Part shown: positions 7,796 to 16,089 of the stretch, piece after piece
How positions within the stretch are numbered: the stretch's first letter is position 1
Layout of the letters: each line of letters opens with the position of its first letter
Assembly (NCBI GenBank): GCA_937885695.1
Contig: CALABP010000010.1
Coordinates: 1-35,704 of the forward strand
Reading direction: 5' to 3'
Origin: DTU089 sp002440045
Lineage (GTDB): Bacteria; Bacillota; Clostridia; Oscillospirales; Acutalibacteraceae
Length of the DNA: 35,704 bases
Position numbers and translations under genes: made by a program
The notes under the pieces: model-generated
The model's input: the letters and a program-made list of their open reading frames with translations, nothing else
The model's database searches: none
Told to the model about the DNA's origin: nothing

Positions 7796-9220
7796 TTGGA
7801 ACAGAAAAAATATTTAAAACCGCGTGAAACAATTTCGTTTGCAACTGCGGGCTTCGGCAGAAGTATGATGTACACGCTTATGTCAACGTTTGCGCTTATA
7901 TTTTATACAGATATGGGCATTGACGCCGTGCATGCAAGCGCCATAATACTTGCCGCAAGGATTTTTGACGCGCTTAACGACCCCGTTATGGGCATAATTG
8001 TTGACAAAACAAAAACCAAATACGGAAAAATGCGACCCTATTTAAAATGGGCGCCAATTCCGATTGCAATTTCCACAACGCTTTTGTTTTATTGCCCCGC
8101 AACCGAAAACTATTCTTTAAAGGTGCTTTATGCCGCCGCAACATACATTCTTTGGGGAATGTGCTTTACCGTGCAGGATGTGCCTTTTTGGGGGCTTTCG
8201 AGCGCCGTTACGCCGCTTGAGAGCGAACGCACAAAGTTTATGTCCACGGCGCGCATATGCTGCACATTGGGCGGCATTTTGCCCACTGTTATAATCCCTG
8301 TGCTTAAAAGCTCTTTCGGGCTTCGTATGGGCTATTTTTGGGGCGGTCTTATCTTCGGCGTTGTCGGCTCGGCGCTTTCGTCGCTTGCATTTTTCGGCAC
8401 TGTTGAGCGTGTTGAACCCGAAAAGGAAAACGCCGGTGTAAAAGAGCTTTTCACATCGCTTATAAAAAACAAACTGCTTCTTCTTGTAATTGCCGCTTCG
8501 CTTCTCGGTTCAACCATGGTAATGGCGCAAACGGCAGGCTCTTATCTTTCGATATACCTCATAAAAGATACGGGAATTATTCCGCAGAATATAATGCTCA
8601 CCGTGCTTACCGTCGCCATCGGCGTTGGTATGCTTCCCGCAATGGTGCTTTTGCCCGTTTTGAGAAAAAGATTTTCTCTTAAACAGATTTATATCGGCAG
8701 TGCATTTCTCGGCGCGATTGTTACGGCGGCGCTGTGGTTTGTCGGCTATTCAAACGTGTGGCTTCTTCTTTTCTTCCTTGTTCTTTACGGGCTTCCGCTC
8801 GGCGTATTCAACGTTATTACATATGCGCTTGTCGCGGACGCTGTTGACTATAACGAATGGAAAACAGGCAAAAGAACGGAAGGCGTTTGTTTTGCCGCTC
8901 AAACGCTTATAAGTAAGGCTAACGCGGGTATTTCAACTTTTGTAGTCGGCGTTACGCTTAAACTTATTGATTTTAAATCCCCGATTGAAGAAGAAATAGG
9001 CGGAAAGCTTGTTACGACCTATTTTTACGACCAGGGCGCGGCAGTCAATAACGGATTGTTTGCAATGCTTACAATAATTCCGTGCATCGGCTTTTTACTT
9101 GCCGCAATCCCGATGTTTTTTAATACGTATACGGGAAAAAAGAAAGAAAAAATTCAAGCGGAGCTCGCTCTCAGCCGAGCAAAAAGAGACGACGCTTGCA
9201 GTTCGGAGGTAAATATATGA
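7796..9220 (+). CDS. glycoside-pentoside-hexuronide (GPH/MelB-type) cation symporter
   Basis: A 474-residue, roughly 12-helix membrane protein of the major facilitator superfamily, GPH branch, coupling sugar uptake to H+ or Na+. Diagnostic segments are RIFDALNDPVMGIIVDKT followed by KYGKMRPYLKW near residues 60-85 (the loop 2-3 cation/sugar signature), and DAVDYNEWKTGKRTEG in the second half. The start is TTG at 7796 after GTAGGT. It directly follows the sulfatase, so its cargo may be a sulfated or uronic-acid sugar; that is an inference from context. Its stop overlaps the asnS start (ATGA). A short charged cytoplasmic tail ends the protein. Confidence 0.9.
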   Translation: MEQKKYLKPRETISFATAGFGRSMMYTLMSTFALIFYTDMGIDAVHASAIILAARIFDALNDPVMGIIVDKTKTKYGKMRPYLKWAPIPIAISTTLLFYCPATENYSLKVLYAAATYILWGMCFTVQDVPFWGLSSAVTPLESERTKFMSTARICCTLGGILPTVIIPVLKSSFGLRMGYFWGGLIFGVVGSALSSLAFFGTVERVEPEKENAGVKELFTSLIKNKLLLLVIAASLLGSTMVMAQTAGSYLSIYLIKDTGIIPQNIMLTVLTVAIGVGMLPAMVLLPVLRKRFSLKQIYIGSAFLGAIVTAALWFVGYSNVWLLLFFLVLYGLPLGVFNVITYALVADAVDYNEWKTGKRTEGVCFAAQTLISKANAGISTFVVGVTLKLIDFKSPIEEEIGGKLVTTYFYDQGAAVNNGLFAMLTIIPCIGFLLAAIPMFFNTYTGKKKEKIQAELALSRAKRDDACSSEVNI

Positions 9221-10611
9221 AACGTGTTGAAATTGCCGACCTTTACAAATCCTCGGCAGATTATGCCGACAAACAAATTACCGTTTGCGGCTGGGTAAGA
9301 ACGGCGAGAGCCTCAAAAGCCATCGGTTTTCTTGAAATAAACGACGGCGGCTGCTTTAAAGGGCTTCAGGTTGTTTTTGAGGACGCAAAGCTTTCAAATT
9401 TTAAAGAGATATGCAAAATCAATGTCGGCGCTTCGGTAATTGTCAAGGGCACATTGCTTTTAACTCCCGATGCCGCTCAGCCTTTTGAAATTAATGCTGA
9501 CGAAATAACAATAGAGGGCGAGTCCACACCCGATTACCCGCTTCAGAAAAAACGCCACACGCTTGAATATCTTCGCACCGTCGGCCATTTGCGCCCGCGT
9601 GCAAACACATATTCGGCGGCTTTCAGAGTGCGCTCTGTCGCGGCATTTGCAATTCACAAATTTTTCCAGGAGCGCGGCTTCCTTTATGCTCACACACCGC
9701 TCATTTCCTGCAGTGACTGCGAGGGCGCGGGCGAGATGTTCAGAGTAACGTCGTTTGACCTTGAAAATATCCCGAAGAATGAAGACGGTTCTGTCGATTA
9801 TAAGCAGGATTTCTTCGGAAAACCCGCATTTCTTACGGTTTCGGGTCAGCTTGAAGGCGAAATAATGGCGCAGTCCTTCGGCAAAATCTATACCTTCGGT
9901 CCGACTTTCAGGGCAGAGCGCTCTTATACACAGCGCCACGCCGCAGAGTTTTGGATGATTGAGCCTGAAATTGCCTTTGCCGACCTTGCGGACGATATGG
10001 ACCTTGCGGAGGATATGATAAAATACGTTATCCGCTACGTCCTCGAAAACTGCAAGCAGGAGCTTGAATTCTGCAACAAATTTATAGATAACGGACTTTT
10101 GGAGCGCCTTAACGCAGTTGCTTCTTCGGATTTTGCAAGAGTAAGCTATACTGACGCGGTTAAAGAGCTTGAAAAGAACAACGACAACTTTGAGTTTAAA
10201 GCCTATTGGGGCTGTGACCTTCAGACCGAGCACGAAAGATATTTAACCGAAACCGTGTTTAAAAAGCCTGTTTTTGTTACCGATTATCCTAAGGAGATTA
10301 AGGCTTTCTATATGCGCCTTAACGACGACGGCAAAACAGTTGCCGCGGCTGACCTTCTTGTTATGGGCATCGGCGAAATTATAGGCGGCAGTCAGCGTGA
10401 AGAGCGCCTCGACGTTCTTCTTGACAGAATACACGAGCTCGGCCTTAAAGAAGAGGATTATTGGTGGTATCTTGAGCTTCGCAAATATGGCGGAACGCAC
10501 CACGCGGGCTTCGGTCTCGGCTTTGAGCGCCTTATTATGTATCTTACGGGCATAGCGAACATTCGCGACGTTCTTCCTTTCCCGAGAACAACCGGCATTG
10601 CAGAGTTCTAA
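9217..10611 (+). CDS. asnS: asparaginyl-tRNA synthetase
   Basis: Charges tRNA-Asn with asparagine. It has the class IIb layout: an N-terminal OB-fold anticodon-binding domain (ITVCGWVRTARASK, about residues 20-110), then the class II catalytic core with motif 2 (FRAERSYTQRHAAEFWMIEPE) and motif 3 (GFGLGFERLIMYLTG), ending in RDVLPFPRT. The length of 464 residues is typical. An in-frame ATG at 9196 lies inside the symporter gene; the ATG at 9217 has GGAGGT six bases upstream and is the real start. The overlap with the symporter stop makes this essential gene look coupled to an accessory transporter. I see no own promoter just upstream. Confidence 0.95.
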   Translation: MKRVEIADLYKSSADYADKQITVCGWVRTARASKAIGFLEINDGGCFKGLQVVFEDAKLSNFKEICKINVGASVIVKGTLLLTPDAAQPFEINADEITIEGESTPDYPLQKKRHTLEYLRTVGHLRPRANTYSAAFRVRSVAAFAIHKFFQERGFLYAHTPLISCSDCEGAGEMFRVTSFDLENIPKNEDGSVDYKQDFFGKPAFLTVSGQLEGEIMAQSFGKIYTFGPTFRAERSYTQRHAAEFWMIEPEIAFADLADDMDLAEDMIKYVIRYVLENCKQELEFCNKFIDNGLLERLNAVASSDFARVSYTDAVKELEKNNDNFEFKAYWGCDLQTEHERYLTETVFKKPVFVTDYPKEIKAFYMRLNDDGKTVAAADLLVMGIGEIIGGSQREERLDVLLDRIHELGLKEEDYWWYLELRKYGGTHHAGFGLGFERLIMYLTGIANIRDVLPFPRTTGIAEF

Positions 10612-10644
10612 TTATTGTATTCCATTACCAAAGGCGGTTTTATT

Positions 10645-11913
10645 ATGAAAAAAAGTTATCTCGAAATGTCAAAAGACGAGTTGCTCAATGAGTATTCTTC
10701 GGTCAAAAAAGACTATGATGCTCTTAAAGCTCAGGGTATATCAATAGATATGTCGCGCGGCAAGCCCGCGTCTGACCAGCTTGACCTTTCAAACGGTATG
10801 CTTACCGTTCTTGACGACGGGGACTTTAAATGCGAAGCAGGCGTTGACGTAAGAAACTACGGCGTTTTAAGCGGAATTCCCGAGTGCAAAAGAATGTTTG
10901 CGGAGCTTCTTTCGGTTAAGCCCGAAAACGTTATTGTCGGCGGCAACTCAAGTCTTACGATGATGTATGACTATGTTTCGCAGTGTATGTATAACGGTGC
11001 GGGATTTACCCCGTGGGCAAACGGCGGCAAGGTTAAATTTCTTTGCCCTGTTCCCGGATATGACCGTCATTTTGCAATATGCGAGTATTTCGGAATCGAA
11101 ATGATTAACATCCCCATGCACGACGACGGCCCCGATGTTGATATGATTGAAGAATATGTCAAGGACCCGCGCGTTAAAGGTATGTTCTGCGTTCCGAAAT
11201 ATTCAAATCCGCAGGGCATCACTTTCTCTGACGAGGTTGTCAAAAGAATTGCGAACCTTAACACGGCGGCTGACGATTTCAGAATAATCTGGGATAACGC
11301 CTATTGCGTTCACGAGCTTACGGACAACGGCGACGAGCTTCTTAACATTTTTGACGTTTTGCCCGAAAGAAATAAAAATATGGTTATAGAGGTTGCCTCG
11401 ACTTCTAAAATTTCTTATCCCGGCGCGGGCGTTGCGTGCCTTGTTTCTTCCGTGGAAAATGTTGACGCCATTCTTAAAAGGCTTACAATTCAGTCAATAA
11501 GCTATGACAAAGTGAATATGTTAAGACATTACAGATTCTTTAAAAACGCCGACGGCATAAAAGCGCAGATGAAGCGCCACGCGGCAATTTTAAAGCCTAA
11601 ATTCGACGCCGTAACCGACAATCTTGAAAAAGACCTCGGCGGTCTCGGCATTGCAAAATGGCTTAAACCTAAGGGCGGCTATTTTATAAGCCTTGACGTC
11701 ACCGCGGGCAGCGCATCAAGAGTCGGCGTACTTTGCAAAGAGGCGGGCGTAACCCTTACAAAGGTCGGCGCAACTTACCCCTATGGCAAAGACCCGACGG
11801 ACAGCAACATAAGAATAGCCCCGTCGTTCCCCACGCCCGACGTTCTTGCAAAGGCGGTTGAGGTTCTTACGGCTTCGGTTAAGCTTGCATGCCTTGAAGA
11901 ACTTATAAAGTAA
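10645..11913 (+). CDS. PLP-dependent aminotransferase, PF12897 (Aminotran_MocR-like) family, probable aspartate aminotransferase
   Basis: Fold-type I aminotransferase of about 422 residues. The start at 10645 (MKKSYLEMSK) follows AAGGCGG; an ATG at 10615 has no ribosome site. Visible: the N-terminal SRGKPASDQLDLSNGML typical of this family, the PLP-contacting D217 and Y220 in IIWDNAY, and the Schiff-base lysine K255 in ASTSKISYPGAG. Some members of this family have been characterised as aspartate aminotransferases; the substrate here is therefore probably aspartate or a related amino acid, but is not proven. It lies 33 bases after asnS, a pairing that would make sense for aspartate/asparagine metabolism. 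Confidence 0.85.
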   Translation: MKKSYLEMSKDELLNEYSSVKKDYDALKAQGISIDMSRGKPASDQLDLSNGMLTVLDDGDFKCEAGVDVRNYGVLSGIPECKRMFAELLSVKPENVIVGGNSSLTMMYDYVSQCMYNGAGFTPWANGGKVKFLCPVPGYDRHFAICEYFGIEMINIPMHDDGPDVDMIEEYVKDPRVKGMFCVPKYSNPQGITFSDEVVKRIANLNTAADDFRIIWDNAYCVHELTDNGDELLNIFDVLPERNKNMVIEVASTSKISYPGAGVACLVSSVENVDAILKRLTIQSISYDKVNMLRHYRFFKNADGIKAQMKRHAAILKPKFDAVTDNLEKDLGGLGIAKWLKPKGGYFISLDVTAGSASRVGVLCKEAGVTLTKVGATYPYGKDPTDSNIRIAPSFPTPDVLAKAVEVLTASVKLACLEELIK

Positions 11914-11922
11914 GGAGTTTTT

Positions 11923-12396
11923 ATGCTTAGAATCGGTCACGGCTATGATGTTCACGCATTTGCCGAAAACAGAAAATGCATAATAGGCGGTGTTCATATT
12001 CCGTGTGAAAAGGGGCTTTTGGGCCATTCCGACGCCGATGTGCTTCTTCACGCAATTTCAGACAGCCTTCTCGGAGCGGCGGCTCTCGGCGACATCGGAA
12101 AGCACTTTCCCGATACAGACCCCATATACGAGGGCGCAGACAGCATTTTGCTTTTAAAGCTTGTCAATTCTTTGCTTATAAAGCACGGCTACAGGGTTGT
12201 AAACATTGACAGCACTGTTATAGCTCAGGTCCCTAAACTTGCGCCTTATATTGACGAAATGCGAAAAAATATCGCCGACGCGCTTTCTATTGATGTTGAT
12301 TTTGTGAGCGTAAAAGCCACAACCGAAGAAAAGCTCGGCTTTACGGGCAGAAAAGAGGGCATTTCGGCTCACGCGGTTTGCCTTATTGAAAAATAA
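11923..12396 (+). CDS. ispF: 2-C-methyl-D-erythritol 2,4-cyclodiphosphate synthase
   Basis: MEP-pathway enzyme that cyclises CDP-ME 2-phosphate to ME-2,4-cyclodiphosphate for isoprenoid synthesis; a cytosolic trimer with a divalent metal at the active site. Zinc-type ligands are in RIGHGYDVHAF (D9, H11) and in LGHSDADVLLHAISD. The substrate loop GDIGKHFPDTDP and the C-terminal KATTEEKLGFTGRKEGI are both present. Its 157 residues are standard. The ribosome site AAGGAG is 9 bases after the previous stop. No ispD partner is next to it. Confidence 0.96.
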   Translation: MLRIGHGYDVHAFAENRKCIIGGVHIPCEKGLLGHSDADVLLHAISDSLLGAAALGDIGKHFPDTDPIYEGADSILLLKLVNSLLIKHGYRVVNIDSTVIAQVPKLAPYIDEMRKNIADALSIDVDFVSVKATTEEKLGFTGRKEGISAHAVCLIEK

Positions 12397-12406
12397 CATA
12401 TTTTAT

Positions 12407-12447
12407 TACCCTTGCATATTATGTACCAAACTTAATACGGAAGGGTA
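12407..12447 (+). promoter_or_regulatory. possible hairpin covering the ribosome site of the DUF3343 gene
   Basis: TACCCTT (12407-12413) is the exact complement of AAGGGTA (12441-12447), which contains the ribosome site GGAAGGG used by the ATG at 12453. The loop is 27 bases, so the fold is weak and tentative. The left arm is followed by GCATATTAT, a nonamer that recurs in the same place in the dacF leader hairpin. Confidence 0.25.
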
Positions 12448-12452
12448 TTTTT

Positions 12453-12674
12453 ATGGTTAAAAAAGGCTTAAAGGTAGGCTCTGTGACTCTTGCCGTAAAG
12501 GGGAAGGAGCTGCTTATAAAAAACGGTTTTAAAGCGTATATTACCCGCAATCTTCACCCCGAAAAAGGTGAAGGCTGCGGGTATGTGATTTATATAGCGA
12601 ATTATGATATTCGGTGCAGTGAAATTTTAAGAAACAACGGCATAAAAATATACGGAACAGTGGAGGGTGATTAA
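12453..12674 (+). CDS. DUF3343 family protein (putative Se/S carrier-like)
   Basis: A 73-residue cytosolic protein matching the DUF3343 family (PF11823), which is described as a putative selenium/sulfur carrier. The pattern LAVKGKELLIKNGFKAYITR followed by a Cys-Gly pair (C42 in EGCGYVIYI) matches the family's glycine-rich C-G turn; the cysteine would be the carrier site. The ribosome site GGAAGGG is 7 bases before the ATG. It overlaps or abuts the following cysteine-desulfurase-like gene, which fits a donor/acceptor pair. Whether it carries sulfur or selenium, and to what target, cannot be read from sequence. Confidence 0.75.
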   Translation: MVKKGLKVGSVTLAVKGKELLIKNGFKAYITRNLHPEKGEGCGYVIYIANYDIRCSEILRNNGIKIYGTVEGD

Positions 12675-12675
12675 T

Positions 12676-13815
12676 GTGATTTATCTTGACAATGCCGCAA
12701 CGAGCTATCCAAAGCCGTTTGAGGTTATAGGCGCTGTTAACCGTGCATTTTCGATATACGGCGCAAACCCCGGGCGAAGCGGGCACGACCTGTCGGTAAC
12801 GTCGGCTATGTGCGTTTATTCTGCGCGTGAAGAGCTGAATGAGCTTTTCGGCGGCTTCGGAAGCGAATTTGTAAGCTTTACAAAAAACTGCACGGAAGCG
12901 CTCAATATTGCGATAAAAGGCGTAATTAAAAAGGGCGGCACAATTCTTGTCTCTTCATTGGAGCACAACTCGGTTGCGCGCCCCGTATATACGCTTTCGC
13001 AAAACGGCATTGCAAATATGCGGATTTTTGATGTCGGCGAAAATGCAAAAGAAACCGTAAATAATTTTAAAGAGGCTCTATCCCTATATAAGCCCGAGCT
13101 TTGCGTGGTTACTGCCGTTTCAAACGTATTCGGCAATATATTGCCTCTTTCGCTTCTCTCGCGTGAAGCGCACAAGGCGGGTGCGCTGTTTTTTGTCGAC
13201 GGCGCGCAGGGCGCGGGCGTTATAGAGCTAAATATGAAAAAGCAGGGTATAGACTGCCTTTGCGTGCCGGGGCATAAGGGACTTTTAGGCCCCATGGGCA
13301 CAGGTGCGCTTCTTCATAACGGCTGCATAGAAAACACGGTTCTCGAAGGCGGTACGGGCACTTCGTCATTTGAGCTGTCACAACCGAAAATTTTCCCCGA
13401 AATGCTTGAAGCGGGCACTGTAAACGTCCCCGGAATAGCAGGGCTTCGCGTCGGCGTAAAAATAGTTTCCGCCTACGGCGTGAAAAATATTTTTGAAGAA
13501 GAAAGCGAGCTTGTAAAGCAGTTGTACGACGGCTTGAAAAATATTGACGGCGTTATTCTTTACGGCGATTATACGCCCGAAAATTTCGCTCCGCTGCTTT
13601 CGTTCAATATAAAAAATATGCACAGCGAAACGGTTTCTTCTGAGCTTAATAAAAACTCAATCGCGGTGCGCGGCGGCTTTCACTGTGCGCCTTTGGCACA
13701 CAATGCCATGGGGACTTCGGCTTTCGGTGCGGTGCGCGTCAGTCCTTCGCGTTTCACGTCGAAAAAAGATATAAATATTCTGTTAAATGTAGTTAATAAG
13801 ATTTGCAATCCCTGA
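12676..13815 (+). CDS. cysteine desulfurase-like class V aminotransferase (TIGR01977/EF2568 family)
   Basis: PLP enzyme of the class V/NifS-like group, expected to act on cysteine or selenocysteine. Start at GTG 12676 (MIYLDNAATS) with GGAGG nine bases upstream; a GTG at 12667 is in frame but touches the ribosome site. Visible: DNAATSYPKP at the N-terminus, H97 in SLEHNS, D175 in FVDGAQGAG, the PLP lysine K201 in CVPGHKGLLGP, and C337 in RGGFHCAPLAHNAMGT, the persulfide-type cysteine of this family. 379 residues, full length. It is coupled to the DUF3343 gene, a recurrent pair in Firmicutes. No iscU/sufU or selD is nearby. Confidence 0.88.
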   Translation: MIYLDNAATSYPKPFEVIGAVNRAFSIYGANPGRSGHDLSVTSAMCVYSAREELNELFGGFGSEFVSFTKNCTEALNIAIKGVIKKGGTILVSSLEHNSVARPVYTLSQNGIANMRIFDVGENAKETVNNFKEALSLYKPELCVVTAVSNVFGNILPLSLLSREAHKAGALFFVDGAQGAGVIELNMKKQGIDCLCVPGHKGLLGPMGTGALLHNGCIENTVLEGGTGTSSFELSQPKIFPEMLEAGTVNVPGIAGLRVGVKIVSAYGVKNIFEEESELVKQLYDGLKNIDGVILYGDYTPENFAPLLSFNIKNMHSETVSSELNKNSIAVRGGFHCAPLAHNAMGTSAFGAVRVSPSRFTSKKDINILLNVVNKICNP

Positions 13816-13831
13816 ACTTGTATGTTATAAT
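13803..13831 (+). promoter_or_regulatory. sigma-A-type promoter for the cda operon
   Basis: TTGCAA at 13803-13808 and TATAAT at 13826-13831 with a 17-base spacer. The -35 box lies over the last codons of the desulfurase-like gene. An AT-rich leader of about 68 bases follows to the cdaA ATG. Confidence 0.65.
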
Positions 13832-13905
13832 TAATAATAATTATATACATTTTACCGTGAATCGGGATTTTATAAAATTAACTATTGTTGAAAGCGGTGA
13901 CAAAG

Positions 13906-14796
13906 ATGAGCGCAATACTGAATTATCTTGAAAAAATGGGCGAAGCTCTTGTCAGCTTCAACTGGCTTTCGGACCTTCTTGACGTTTTGCTCGTTACTTT
14001 TGTTATATACGAAGCTATAAAGCTTTTGCGCGGCTCGCGTTCTTTTCAGGTTATTAAGGGAATAGTCCTTCTTATTATTCTTTATGTTATAGTTAAACTT
14101 TTCAATATGGAAGCGAGCGAATTTTTGCTTACAAAGCTTTTTGAAAACGCGCTTCTTATACTTGTTGTTCTTTTTGCGCCCGAGCTTCGCAAAATTCTTG
14201 AAAAATTCGGCCGCAGGTCAATTTCAAACATTTCGTTTCTCAATTTCAAAAGCGACACAGAACTTGAAAAAGACGTTACGAATATGATTAACGATTTTTG
14301 CAAAGCCGCTTCGGATTTGAGTGAAACAAAAACGGGCGCGCTTGTCGTTTTCGAGCGTGAAGCGCCGCTTCAGGATATTATTAATTCGGGAACGGTGCTT
14401 GACGCCTGCTCTTCTTCGGAGCTTTTCAACGGTCTGTTTTTTAAAAACTCCGCACTGCACGACGGCGCGGTGGTTGTACGCGCCGGCAGAATTTATGCCG
14501 CAGGCTGTATTTTACCGCTTACGCAAAATCAAATCAGCTCCGACCTCGGCACGCGCCACAGAGCGGCAATCGGTATGAGCGAAAACAGCGACGCCGTTGT
14601 TGCCGTCGTCTCGGAAGAGACGGGTGCTATTTCGGTAGCTATGGGCGGCAAGCTCAAACACGGCATACAAACGGGCGAGTTAAGAGATATTTTGCTTTCG
14701 TCTCTTGTTAAAAAGAGCGGCGACGAGCAAAAGAAAAAATTCCGTCTTCCGCATTTCGGAAAAAAGAAAGCCGAAGGTGAAAAAGATGACAAATAA
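13906..14796 (+). CDS. cdaA: diadenylate cyclase CdaA (c-di-AMP synthase)
   Basis: Membrane-bound enzyme that makes cyclic di-AMP from two ATP. Three hydrophobic helices (about residues 20-38, 47-65, 77-93) precede a DisA_N-type cyclase domain. Catalytic motifs are clear: DGA at 186-188 (LHDGAVVVR) and RHR at 217-219 (LGTRHRAAIG). The start is the ATG at 13906; earlier in-frame TTG/GTG codons at 13885-13897 lack a better ribosome site. 296 residues, with a lysine-rich tail. It overlaps cdaR by 11 bases. In many Firmicutes glmM follows cdaA-cdaR; here a lipoprotein and a two-component system follow instead. Confidence 0.95.
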   Translation: MSAILNYLEKMGEALVSFNWLSDLLDVLLVTFVIYEAIKLLRGSRSFQVIKGIVLLIILYVIVKLFNMEASEFLLTKLFENALLILVVLFAPELRKILEKFGRRSISNISFLNFKSDTELEKDVTNMINDFCKAASDLSETKTGALVVFEREAPLQDIINSGTVLDACSSSELFNGLFFKNSALHDGAVVVRAGRIYAAGCILPLTQNQISSDLGTRHRAAIGMSENSDAVVAVVSEETGAISVAMGGKLKHGIQTGELRDILLSSLVKKSGDEQKKKFRLPHFGKKKAEGEKDDK

Positions 14797-16045
14797 AAAA
14801 GGAAAAATCGAAACTCTTTTTTACAACGATAAAATTGTTCTTGCTATTTCTTTTGTAATAGCGCTTTTAATATGGCTTTTAGTTGTTATAAACTACAGCC
14901 CCGAAACAACAAGAACAATTCAGGGCGTTAAAGTTAATATAGACACCACGGTTCCGTCGCAGTTCGGGCTTGAGGTGTTCGGCGAAAAGGATTTTACCGT
15001 CGATGTTACCGTTAAAGGCAAAAAATATATTATTTCTCCCGCATCGCTTTCGGCAGACGATATAATTGTTACGGCACAGACGGCAAACGTCGATTCCGCA
15101 GGTAAAAGAACGCTGCAGTTAAAGGCTGAATCCGCTTCAGGTGCGACAAATTACTCAATTTCGCTCAATTCGCAAAAAACCATAGAAGTGTTTTTTGATA
15201 CCGAAAGCACCGTTCAGATGGTGGTTGAACCCGAAATTATAAACGACGGTTTCCCCATTGTAAAAGACGGCTTTACGACAGGCGAAATAAAGCTTTCCGA
15301 GGGCAGTGTTACTGTCACAGGCCCCAGTACCGAGGTCAGCAAGGTAAAAAAGGTTGTCGCAAGGCTTGCGCTTGAAGATTCGCTTACGTCAAACAAATCG
15401 GCAGACGCCGAGCTTGTTCCGCTCGATTCTAAGGGCAACGATTCTTTCAGCTATCTCACAATGAATATAAGCAAGGTTGTTCTTACGATACCCGTGCTTC
15501 AGCTTAAAACGGTCGATACCTCGGTAACGTTTAAAAACGCTCCCGACGACCTTGTTTTAACGCCGCTTAAATATACAGTTTCGCCCGCGCGCGAGGAATT
15601 TAAAATATCTGTCGATGAATATGACAAAACCACTTCTTATTCCATAGGCACGATAGATTTCAAAACAATTTCGCCCGCAAACCACGTCTTTACCTTCTCT
15701 GCCGATAATTCGTCCCTTTCGGACAACAGTAAGACCGAAAAATTTGTGGTGGATGTTGATGTTTCGGCGCTCTCGCAGGAGTACTTTACATTGCCTGCCG
15801 AAAATATCAAAATCAACAATTCTTCTTCTGTCAAATATGTTGTCTCGGGTCTCGATAAATCCGTTTCGGTTATCGGTACGGCTAAAAACCTTGAAAATAT
15901 AACCGTTGACGACATTCAGGCGGAGGTTGACCTTTCAGAGCTTGAAATGCGCCCGGGTCAGACGGTAAGCGTGCCCGTGGCTGTTTCCGTCAAAAGTAAA
16001 AACTGCTGGATTTACGGCAGTTATACGGTCGAAGTTACACTTTGA
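14786..16045 (+). CDS. cdaR: CdaR-like regulator, YbbR-domain protein
   Basis: Bitopic membrane protein that modulates the activity of CdaA in species where it has been studied. Starts at ATG 14786 (MTNKKGKIETLF) after GAAGGTGA; a longer frame back to 14705 is an artefact of overlap with cdaA. One transmembrane helix (IVLAISFVIALLIWLLVV, about residues 16-34) is followed by about 380 extracytoplasmic residues made of repeated YbbR-type beta domains, recognisable from recurrent patterns such as FTVDVTVKGKKYIIS and EGSVTVTGPSTEVSKVKKV. 419 residues. Overlap with cdaA implies coupled translation. Confidence 0.9.
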   Translation: MTNKKGKIETLFYNDKIVLAISFVIALLIWLLVVINYSPETTRTIQGVKVNIDTTVPSQFGLEVFGEKDFTVDVTVKGKKYIISPASLSADDIIVTAQTANVDSAGKRTLQLKAESASGATNYSISLNSQKTIEVFFDTESTVQMVVEPEIINDGFPIVKDGFTTGEIKLSEGSVTVTGPSTEVSKVKKVVARLALEDSLTSNKSADAELVPLDSKGNDSFSYLTMNISKVVLTIPVLQLKTVDTSVTFKNAPDDLVLTPLKYTVSPAREEFKISVDEYDKTTSYSIGTIDFKTISPANHVFTFSADNSSLSDNSKTEKFVVDVDVSALSQEYFTLPAENIKINNSSSVKYVVSGLDKSVSVIGTAKNLENITVDDIQAEVDLSELEMRPGQTVSVPVAVSVKSKNCWIYGSYTVEVTL

Positions 16046-16089
16046 TTCAGTCTAAGAGAGCCTAACCGATTTTAAAGGAGGTGTTCAGC

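Noticed and set aside
12412..12438. Possible promoter TTGCAT with TAATAC upstream of DUF3343
   Set aside because: Spacer is only 15 bases and the -10 matches consensus poorly.
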